In this document: in pieces, positions 33,860 to 43,700 of the stretch
Layout: every line of letters begins with the position of its first letter
Position numbering within the stretch: position 1 is the first letter of the stretch
Origin: Axinella damicornis
Lineage: Eukaryota > Porifera > Demospongiae > Axinellida > Axinellidae
Assembly: GCA_963931865.1 (NCBI GenBank)
Contig: OZ007506.1
Location: 14,787,969 to 14,851,968, forward strand
Length of the DNA stretch: 64,000 bases
Direction of reading: 5' to 3'
The notes under the pieces: model-generated
Database searches by the model: none
What the model was told of the DNA's origin: nothing
Seen by the model: only the letters and a program-made list of their open reading frames with translations
Program-made: the position numbers and the translations under genes

Positions 33860-35011
33860 GCTGTGGACAATGGAAATTTAGTTTATCATATGGTATGGAT
33901 AAGAAGTATAGCTAGATATGTTGTAGTGACAAATCATCCAGAGGCAATATTTCACTTAGCATATGTCATTAAACAACCAGTAGGACAAGAATTGTGGGTA
34001 AATAATGCACGGAGGGAATTGCATGAGGCGAAGCCGAGTTGCAGCTCATTCCAATTAATGCACATGTCACGTGAGGCATGTGAGCGTCAGTGAACGACAG
34101 CGATCACACCTGTGTGGTCAGAATCTTTGTAGGGCCTTCTCAAGAGCTGTACTGGCAACAAACTTCGAAGAAAGCGATCGAGCTATGGCAGCCGACGGCA
34201 CTACAAAAGCGCCTGTATCTCCACCACCAAGGTGAGTTTCAGTACCATAATTGTATGGTGAGGACAGTGCATGATAGCAATTACGATGGTTATTCCAAAG
34301 TAGTCAAACGTTAATTATTTAGTTTACATAAGGCAAGTTTAGTTTAGTTTAGGCAACCGCACTCCTGGTAGCTGCGATGCACAACTCGCTGCATTATGTG
34401 AGCGTCAGTGAACGACAGCAATCACGGCTGTGTGCTCAGCAAGACTGTACCGTAGAGTAGGTTTGGGGACAATAGAATGCAGCTGGACAGGGGGGTGGGC
34501 GCTAGATGCATACTCAGACATGTAGTATCCGCCCACCCATTCAGCACTGTATAAACAATAAGTGCTGTGGTTAGCTGTGAATATCAATGACTGGCTATGA
34601 ATATATAAGTCCATTTTTGACGCTAAGAAATTGATCGCGCGTCTTTAAGCACGCCATAGTTCACTGTAAAACGGCCTTTTTGAATGCACAACCTTGCCCA
34701 GAGGTTAAGAAATGCTGCTCAAACTTTTGTGATGGGTGGGTCCTTACTACACTGCTTTTGGACCCTAACTTTCACGTGAAGAGGGGGGTGGGCGCTTGAT
34801 ACGTGGTGGGCGCTTGATACGTACACTACGGTACTGGCAATCAACGAGCGATTGAGCAATGGCGGCCGACGGCACAACAAAAGCGCTTGTATCTCCACCA
34901 CCAAGGTGAGTTTCAGCACCAAAATTGTACGGTTGGGACAGTGCATGATAGTGATCCTGAAGGTGTAGTCAGAATCTTTGTACACCATTCCTATCACTCG
35001 AACAAATAATT

Positions 35012-35184
35012 CGGAATTGTTCAACCTCTCGAAAAGCAAAGAAGCAAGGAGAATGCCATTAACCAGCCTCAGTCCCATCCCATCCCTAAATTCTACATTA
35101 TTTTTTCAATGGGATGGGACTGAGGCTGGTTAATGGCATTCTCCTTGTTTCTTTGCTTTTCGAGAGGTTGAATAATTCTGAATG
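35012..35184. repeat. Near-perfect 173-bp palindrome
   Basis: Arms of about 75 bp (aattgttcaacctctcgaaa ... ccagcctcagtcccatccca) pair with their complement around a 22-bp loop (aaattctacattatttttt). No target duplication is evident. The inner edge agcctcagtcccat resembles the MULE-like terminus. Confidence 0.8.
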
Positions 35185-37056
35185 TGACAGGCCATCACTA
35201 AATCCTTTTCAATTTTTGGTAGAATATGTTTTGCCGCTACTACTAGTGGGATTTAAAGAGAAGCACAAGCAGTGTTCTCTAATGGATAAAGCCAAGTACA
35301 CAAAACCATTTATTTTTGTTATACCGTATACATATATTTTTTGTCGTTAGATCTTGAGGAAAATGATTTCAAACCGCAATATTATTGACAGCGAAAGAAG
35401 CAAAATAGGAAAGATGAAAGCAAAATAGGTAAAGAAAAAAGCATAATTTATCAATGCCTAACGCTCTGTCGATCACTAGCAATGGCGTCCAAAGGTAATA
35501 CACAAAGTTATTACAGCACTTACAACTTTGCCAGCACGGTGGTCGAGTTTTGGCATGTTAGCGCATGCTAAGTATCGCAGTTCGTTCCAATTAATGCACA
35601 TGCCACGTGGCAACCATGCTCAGTCGATCGCTAGCAATGGAGGCCAAAGGGAAGACAAGAAAAATTATTACAGCGCTCACAACTTCGCCAGGATCTTTGT
35701 GGGCCCTTCTTAAGAGCGAAGAGAGCACTCGAGCCATGGCGGCCGACGGCACGACAAAAGCGCTTGTATCTCCACCACCAAGGTGAGTTTCACCACAATT
35801 ATTGTGCGGTTGTGTCACTGCATGATAGCGATCACGACGGTGTAGTCAGAATCTCTGTAGACCTTTCCTGCTTCCTGTGAGGCTTGGATTAGATTAGTTA
35901 CGCGGCACAATTTTTCCCCTACCAGGAGTTTAACGAGGGGCAACCGCACTCCTGGTAGCCGCGTTGCACCCGGTTGCAACTCGCTGGACGCTCAACCTAG
36001 GTATCATACCAATTATCGCACATGTCATGTGAGGACCATGCTCAGTCGTCGATCGCAATGTCAAGTCAGCAATGGCGTCCAAAAGTAAGACAAGAGCTTA
36101 TTACAGTGCTAACAACTTCGCCAACACGGTGAGTTTTGACATGTAAGCGTTAGTGAACGATAGCGGTCACGGCTGTGTGGTCAGAATCTTTGTGGGGCCT
36201 TCATAAGACTGTACTGGCAACCACCGTCGAAGAGAGTGATCGAGCAATGGCAGCCGACAGCATGACAAAAGCGCTTGTATTTCCGCCACCAAAGTGAGTT
36301 TCAGCACAATTATTTCGAGGGGCAACCGCACTCCTGGTAGCCGCGGTTAATGGTAGCACAAGCTAAGTGTGACAATTCGTTCCAATTATCACACATCACG
36401 TGAGTACCATGATAGCTATATTTACACTCCTGGTAGGGGAAAATTGTGCCGCGTAAATAAATAATATAATGTTTGAGTACTTAGGCCTAGCCTACAGAGA
36501 TTCTGACTAGACCGCCGTGATCGCTACCTTCCATTGACCTGAATGATAAAAATTGGTGCTGAAACTCACCTTGGTGGTGGAGATATGAGCGCTTTTGTCT
36601 CGCCGTTGGCCGCCATTGCTCAAGCGCTCCATCGACTTCCGGTGGCAGTACCGTTCTTAGGAAAGGCACACGAAGATTCTGACCACACGGCCGTGATCGC
36701 TGTCATTCACTGATGCTTACATGCAGTTGTGAGTGCTGTAATAATGTCTTGTCTTCCTTTTGGTCGCCATTCCTCACGATCGACTGAGCGTGGTTGCCAC
36801 GTGGCATGTTCATTAATTGGCAGATTACTTTACAAAGATCTTCTCTAGCTCTGTACAGAGCTCTACATATAGCTACCATCATCATGGTACTCACGTGATG
36901 TGTGATAATCGGAACACACTTAGCTTGTGCTACAGTAGCGTTTAACCGCGGCTACCAGGAGTGCGGTTGATATATAGGGAAGATTATTTAGAGTGCTCTC
37001 AAGTATATAGCCGCGTTGCAACCCCAGTTGCGACTCGCCGTACCGCAGCACAAGCT

Positions 37057-37113
37057 TAGCCTCGTACCCAGGCCCTCACGCGGAACGCGGAAGAGGGCCT
37101 GGGTACGAGGCTA
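37057..37113. mobile_element. Minimal MULE-like MITE, 57 bp
   Basis: It consists of two termini (tagcctcgtacccaggccct and complement) around about 17 bp of spacer. The exact 9-bp duplication gcacaagct proves insertion. It sits in an actcctggtag-family copy. Confidence 0.92.
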
Positions 37114-37509
37114 GCACAAGCTAAGTATTGCAATTCATTCCAATTAACGCACATGCCACGTGGCAACCACGCTCAGTCGATCGAGAGCAACAGTGGCGAC
37201 CAAAGGGAAGACACGAAATTATAACAGCACTTACAACTTTACCAGCACGGTGAGTATTGGCATGTAAGCGTCAGTGAACAACAGCGATTACGGCTGTGTG
37301 GTCAGAATCTTTGTGGGCCCTTCGTATGACTGTACAGGCGACGAACTTCGAAGAGAGCGATCGAGCAATGGCAGCCGACGGCACTAAAAAAGCGCCAGCA
37401 CCAAGGTAAGTTTCAGCACCAAAATTGTACGGTGAGGACAGTGCATGATAGCGATCACAACGGTGTAGTCAGAATCTTTGCAGGCCATTCGCAAGTAGTC
37501 AAACATTAA

Positions 37510-38081
37510 GGTTACGGGATCCCTACCCGCGGATACGCGGACCGTATACTTAATTAACCGCTATTTCATAGTTGTTTTGTCACCGAAAACAAAGCCGTGT
37601 GATCCGACTTGGACTTGGAAGACCGTATTGAAATAGGCACGAACAGTATCGAAAGGGCCAGACGAAGCGTTTTTGTAAATGCTGATGACCGCTCCGAAGT
37701 TATTTGACGCTGTATTCCAAAGACGGGAATCAAGATGGCGGTTATTTGTACTCAAGGGTCGTTCTTTCGAAGACAGTTCAACCTAGCCACAAAACGCTTC
37801 CGTCCCGCCCTAGAGCTTCCTATGGCGTGTCTCCCAACAGTAGAATCGAGTTGCTGGTGGTCTTCGCACTGGAGATTTTTGGTGAATAGTTTGCTGGAAT
37901 CGATTTAACCAGCGTACGACGGCTACAGTGTGAGCTGCTGTAATGATGTTTAGTCTGCATGTTGACTACCCTCCCTGCTCTGTGTCTACTAAGTTTGATT
38001 CCGCTAGCTTACTTTCTGTGCGAGAAAAACGGGGTTGAACAAATTGTCTGGCCACGCCCACCGCGCGACGATCCCGTAACC
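37510..38081. mobile_element. TTAA-flanked element, 572 bp, ends ggttacgggatc
   Basis: Perfect 12-bp termini ggttacgggatc/gatcccgtaacc with TTAA at each side. Its minus frame (37561-37755, ...FGAVISIYKNASSGPF...) is unrecognised. TTAA targets are typical of piggyBac-type transposition. Confidence 0.85.
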
Positions 38082-38470
38082 TTAAATATTTACATTACGC
38101 AGCACAATTTTTCCCCTACCAGGAGTGTAATTACGCGGCACAATTTTTCCCCTACCAGGAGTGTATATAATGATTTTGTGTCATTGCATCATAGCAATCA
38201 CGACGGTGTAGTCAGAATCTTTGTAGGCCATTCACCATACATTTATTAGATTATTTACTTTACATTACGGGCATATGAGGAACTCTGTGGTCATTTGGTG
38301 GAATTAACACCTGCATGCAACTGATCATTCCTAACAGGTGCAATCCAGAAATGTATTGGAAACATGCTGACTGAGAGATATTTTGTAGAATAAGTCTTTA
38401 TGCTTTGTATGTATCAACAATTCCAACCCACAGCGGTGTTCTCAGTGTTCTGTATGGATTCACAATGCTA

Positions 38471-38840
38471 GTGATACCAAATTTGTGTGATAAAAGTTAC
38501 TCTGAGGCTCTTTCCTACGCTTTGCGAAGGCTAAAAATGACACGGATTACTGTGAAAGAAGAGCAGCGCTCCTCCATGAGAGCTGTGTATGAAGGCAGCG
38601 ACGTGTTCATGTGGCTACCTACTGGCTATGGCAAGAGCCTGTGCTACCAAGCGCTCCCTTAGCCTCGTTCCCAGGCCCCATCGACAATTGATTTTTCGTA
38701 TGGGGCCTGGGAACGAGGCTAGCACTCCCTTTCCTCATGGACTACAATGAAGGGACTTGTAGACAGTGGAAAGAGCTGTGGTGTGCTTGTTGTAAGCCCT
38801 TTGATCGCTCTCATGCACGCATACATGGGTGTGTTTACGC
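38471..38840 (+). pseudogene. RecQ-like DEAD/H helicase fragment, interrupted by a 62-bp MITE
   Basis: The plus frame reads ALRRLKMTRITVKEEQRSSM, then FMWLPTGYGKSLCYQALP. This is the Q-motif/Walker A region of RecQ-family helicases (motif I, TGYGKS). A 62-bp element (38660-38721) interrupts it with an in-frame TAG right after ALP. Beyond the element the sequence continues PFLMDYNEGT, then after a 1-nt frameshift CGVLVVSPLIALM (motif Ia). No later helicase motifs were found before 40 kb. It is a broken fragment. Confidence 0.75.
38660..38721. mobile_element. Minimal MULE-like MITE, 62 bp, inside the RecQ fragment
   Basis: Palindromic ends tagcctcgttcccaggcccc and complement around ttgatttttcg. 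The target duplication is gcgctccct/gcactccct (8 of 9 match). Its first three bases are an in-frame TAG for the helicase frame. A further partial end lies at 38886-38903. Confidence 0.92.
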
Positions 38841-39009
38841 AAACGTCATCGGTTAAGCCCAACCCTTCCCCCCCCCGCAATTGAAGGCCTGAGTACGAGG
38901 CTAATAGAACGGTAGCCAAAGAACTCATTTTCCAAAGTATGCTTATTACCATGTTTACCACAGTCGCAAATAAATGGAGTGGCAGTTGATGGAATTCAAA
39001 GTTGTTGTC

Positions 39010-40361
39010 CACACTAAAAACACTGTGAGATCCACTGTCCGATTATAGAGTTAGATCTGATCAACATTCAACGACACCCGCTCAGTGCCCAATCAGCTAT
39101 GACGATGAAAATCAGATGTTCAATAGCAGGGCTTCCAATGTTGCAGAAAGCTGATGAGAACAGGGAGCGGCAGGCTGGAATAGGCACAGTTTCACTTAAA
39201 TTGGCTTGGGAGTACAACTGCACTTTATAGCCAGGAGCTCCTGTTCTTTCTCTCCCTTCTGCTTAAATTTGGCATGTGCGAGTGGACTGTGCATATGAAA
39301 CTCCACCCTTGGTGAAAGCTCCACCCCCAGCTCTGTTGCAGCAGTGGTCTAGGCCTGCTTCGCTCATAGCCCCTCCCCGTTTTTCAGTTTGTGAGTGACG
39401 ATGAACTTTCCAATGACTTCTAACCTCTTCACAAACTGGCAAGGTCACTCATTACTGCCTCCTTTGAGCTTCGTCGTATCCACATCCATATGATCTTTAC
39501 TATAGTACTGTAGCTATTTGAACCTTGAACTTCATTATCACTCATGCATTGCACAACAGTTTGCGCATGCACACATTCATTTGCCACAGGGAGGGAAATA
39601 TGACCATAGTATAACCGTCCTGTGTGGTTACCCTGAGGGAGGGAAATATGGCTCATACGTACACTCCCTCCCCTTCTATGGCATTAGTATAGTAGGTGGG
39701 TTATTATCATACTGCCACGGTCTATAGCTGCTTCTAGGAATAGTGCTTGTGCTCCTTCTGCATGGCAGCTACATGTAGGACCCGAATGTTAGCATCATTT
39801 ACACATCCACATGCCCTTCCAGCTGTACTAAAGAAAGGGCTATCAAACCATGACCACTGCAACCTCTATACTTTGATGTGCGGTAGAAATTATACTCATT
39901 ACAAACTATTGCACTTCAGTAACTATATTAACTTATCCATGTGCAAGAGACGGATCTATTCGCCTCACACTGTAATGACATGAACTCGATTTCCCACTCG
40001 GCAACTATGGAGATCCTGTGTCCATGCGCTTACTGTAGCTCTCGAATACGGACTAACAGGAGCTACCTAAGACGCCGAATCGCTAGAAATCAAACATGCT
40101 ACGCCTCATTACAACCTCACCTCTTTCTTGATACTGCGATGTTACTGTCTCGTCATTTGTGTACACGTACGTAGCTATTAACTAGCTAGCAGCTCAGCCA
40201 ATCGTAAAGTGACATCATAGCAATAAAGATGATATATCGATACGTGGTCCAGTGCAGCAGGAAGTATATCGGACAACATATGCGCATGCGCATTCAGCAC
40301 GTGATAATGATGAGTACACACAAATGAGAAACACTAAGTCTCCATTTCACCATCTTTGCTA
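39010..40361. other. Intergenic: 3' flank of WDR48 to the RecQ fragment
   Basis: No exon, transposon terminus or tandem repeat was recognised. The word gagggaaatatg(gc/ac)cat occurs twice (39592 and 39641). No clear minus-strand polyadenylation signal follows the WDR48 stop. Confidence 0.5.
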
Positions 40362-40756
40362 CTAGTTCTGGGCCCTATAAAGCAGTTTCATGTCCCCTCC
40401 ACTCTTCCAGACGGTGTGCTTCACTGTCCTCAGGTCCAGATCATCATCTAGTAGCTACCTGTGGTAAAACTTGGTTGTCTCATTGGCTGACCTTGAGACA
40501 GAAGCTTCATCATACAAAACGGTTTAATTAAACCCTTACAGAGTGAGATTTTTGCACTATATTGTGCAATATGTGAATGAGATTGACAATCAGAATGTAT
40601 ATACGAACCTGATTCATGCAGAGAATCTCGAGGCAGTTCTTGCAATCAATCTTCTCCGCCTCCTTGTCCACATTCCCCCCCTCACCATATACCTTCTGGT
40701 AGGCATAGTCCATTACCTTCCCGATTGTCAGCACATCCATTGCTGAAAGCCAATCA
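40362..40756 (-). CDS. WDR48: WDR48 last two exons (SUMO-like domain)
   Basis: Exon 40609-40756 starts at acceptor gccatttag and reads [20 protein letters not shown] and then [11 protein letters not shown]. Exon 40362-40454 reads [20 protein letters not shown]...YRAQN and stops at TAG. In vertebrates the same blocks are [48 protein letters not shown] and LHYR. The alternative acceptor ggctttcag, just before an ATG, breaks phase with the preceding exon. Confidence 0.92.
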
Positions 40757-43700
40757 CTAAATGGCACCGGATGTGTAAATAAGAAGTATGTGAAGGCCTT
40801 TCAGCCACAAAATTGTTGGTAGCCTCTGATTAGCCTGTGTGCACATGCACAAAGCGGGGTTAAAAATTGAAATTGCACAATCTACAGTGTTAGCTCTGTC
40901 TTATACACGTTGGTAGGGTCTGCCATTTTAGTATTTTATTCAACAGGCGATCTGGTAATTGGTACAACCCTAAATACTACTGTAATCTCAGGCACATTTC
41001 AATGTTGCAAGTATATCTCCAACCTTCCTTTCTGATCCTCTGTTTTCCCAGATTCTGTGTACTTCCCAAGGCAAAAGTTCGTCTTGGCATGTTCAGGAAG
41101 TTTTTTCTGCGCAGTGTAAAACATCAGTGTCTGCATGAGCTACAGTTGGTGGTAAACTGATACCAATTAATGACTCTTTAATAAACTCCTCCAAACACTG
41201 CTGTCCAGATAACGAACACTGAATTCTTGAACACTTTTATTTGTAGCTATTCAGTGTTTATTCCAACAGCAGAAGGTGGAGGTGCGAAATAGCAATGTTC
41301 TGTTCTGTTACTCCTTTAATTCATATTGCAGTGACGTATTACCAGCAAACAAAACCACCCTCATAAGACTACAGCCTACTCCATTGATATATCATGCATC
41401 AAAGTAAGACAATCTACCACAGTACCTGTGCTCAATGTGGAAATTCACAAGGAGCAAGTCAATGCGATACACAGTATTTAAAGACCTGGCAGACAATGTC
41501 CATGATCCTGATGGGACAGTAGCTGTTGAGCTGTCGTGTCTCGTGGTTGCCACCAGCATCTCCACACAGGAACCTCATCATCGTGGTCCCACAGTCCGCA
41601 GACTCCGCCAGTATCACAGGAGTGTGTTGAGGGACAGAGAAGTTAGTGTTCTGAGATGGAAGATACACGTACGTATAGGCCATTTACTAGAATCTGTAAC
41701 TACTTGTCCATAAATGTGCTGTCATGGAGTTAAGAGAAATTTGTTTACGAAGATTCATTCTAACACTCTTAACCCTTTCCCAGGTGAGTTTATTTTGGAG
41801 TGATAATCAAATAACCAGCTCATCTATAAAAATCTGTTGTGCAGCGAATATAATAAAGTCGACAGCAACCATATATCTCCAGGTAACCAGTGAGTTGCTG
41901 AAGACGATGACGTCACTCACATTGCCTAGCAACCATGCACGCACTATTTATTTCGCATCAACATCTTTATCAATACATTAAGATTTTACGTGTCTGTGTG
42001 TCTGTGTGTCTGTGTGTGTGTCTGTGAGTGACGGAAGTGGGATGTTCGTGGGGCGGGACTAGACTATAGTGACGCGCGACCTTCGTACTTTAATTTATTT
42101 ACTGAACCTCGAACTCCGTGAAGAATGTTCGAGAACATTGCCATTGGGCCCGGGGCATGGGCTGGAATCCAGTATGCAGTCGGGGAGCAGCAGTCGAAGC
42201 GGACGCAATCGGGCGAGCAGTAGTTGAAGCGGACGCAATCGGGGAGCAGCAGTCGAAGTGGACGAGATCGGGAGCAGCAGCTGATCGTGAAAGCAGCGAG
42301 CAGCAGCTGAAGCGGGCGCAATCGGGGAGCAGCAGCTGGGGCGGAGGCAAACGGGGAGCAGCAGCTGGAGGCGGAGGCAAACGGGGAGCAGCAGCTGGAG
42401 GCGGAGGCAAACGGGGAGCAGCAGTGGAAGCGGATGCTGCAATCGTGCCCGCGAGCAGCAGCTGAAGCAAACGCAAGCGGCGAGCAGCAGCTGAAGCGGA
42501 CGCAATCGGGGAGAAGCAGCTCTTCAGAGAGCTGTCCGGCGCCGGATTACGCACGGTAGGCGAACAAGGGGGAAGTAGCTGAGCGAGCGAAGCGAGCTCA
42601 GCTACTTGTAACATTTATTATTGCACACACACAAAATAATCCAATGCCACTGTGGAATGTTTTAAATCTTCTGTAACATGCTTAGATCCCTCAGAAACCC
42701 TCCAGAAGTCATCACGGTGCGCTAAGGTCCTGATGAAAGAGATGAAACCAGCGAGACCACACTTGAATCATCTGTACATAAATCATTATATCAAGTTTGC
42801 TATTATATTTACACTTCCAAATTTCATTTCTAGCTTCTAAAAGAGTAGACTTACTCAAAACAGGGTCCACTGCCCCGTCATCAGGACCAGAGTGACAGCC
42901 AAACTCCAATGCTTCATCCAGTTCTTCACCGTCTTCATCAACGACTTCAAGTGCCTCCCCCTGGTGACTACCCCGGCGCAAAACGGTTCGAACTGCCTTC
43001 AGGTACATGTAGGTAGCCACAGATCCTTTCTTCCTCAAAATCACTTTCTTCACCTTCAGAGAGGCCGAGTCGGTCGACTTCAAGTAGAGAAAACACTTCG
43101 ATCATGGAAAGTCGAGCTGCCATTTTGCAGTCTAGATTAAAACGTGCATACAACGTAGCAACCTAAATAGCCGAAACTTTAAGACGTAAGCCGTTGTAGA
43201 GCAATTCATTGTGCATGCTCTGATATCTTTAGTTGGCGCTAAATTCAAAGTTTTGATTTTTATGGTTTTGGGAAACAAGGGTAATCTTCAAGACCACAAA
43301 GACACCCAAAGGGCACGCACTTCTGCTACATGCCAGCTTTTAGTACAAAAACTGTAAAAATGGGTGCGGTTGAATCCTATAGGGGGTACATTGGCACTAA
43401 AGGGGGTACAGCCAGGGTGGGTACAGCACCAGCATAGAGAGAACGCTGTCCTGCACATACATGTACAAAGATATCATCAGTGTTTGGAGCAGCTAAATCA
43501 GCACTGTGTGGGAGGAGTGTACTATGTTGTTACTGCACCAGTAAAGAGCCATCATAATTATACATTCTAGACCATGTAGTAAATTATTCATTGACATTCC
43601 AAGAAATGAATGGCATTGCACCAGATGTTCATAATCATAAACAATGTCATGCAGGTGTACCTTCACTACACTAAACTTTGAACCCCAAGCTCAGATGGGC

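Larger units (their letters stand above)
29876..38280. mobile_element. Cluster of about ten actcctggtag-family copies, with nested insertions
   Basis: Termini gaggggcaaccgcactcctg or ccctaccaggagtgt occur near 29876, 31203, 31700, 31727, 34348, 35920, 35937, 36313, 36420, 36950, 38120 and 38160. Module copies (ATG then splice donor) are near 30005, 31343, 32271, 32439, 34185, 34855, 35480, 35637, 35735, 36071, 36245, 37195 and 37368; the 36420-36985 copy is inverted. Nested within are MULE-like copies at 30209 and 37057, a 403-bp element at 31851, exon 1 of the RNF213-like gene at 33283, and the ggttacgggat element at 37510. The cluster fills intron 1 and the upstream flank of that gene. Confidence 0.8.

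Noticed and set aside
40743..40756. ATG at 40740 as the start of an independent small gene
   Set aside because: The exon extends upstream to an acceptor that joins in phase to other WDR48 exons, and its sequence matches the WDR48 C-terminus.
42064..42614. Ala/Pro/Leu-rich ORFs of 85-171 codons
   Set aside because: All overlap a GC-rich minisatellite and have no splice or similarity support.
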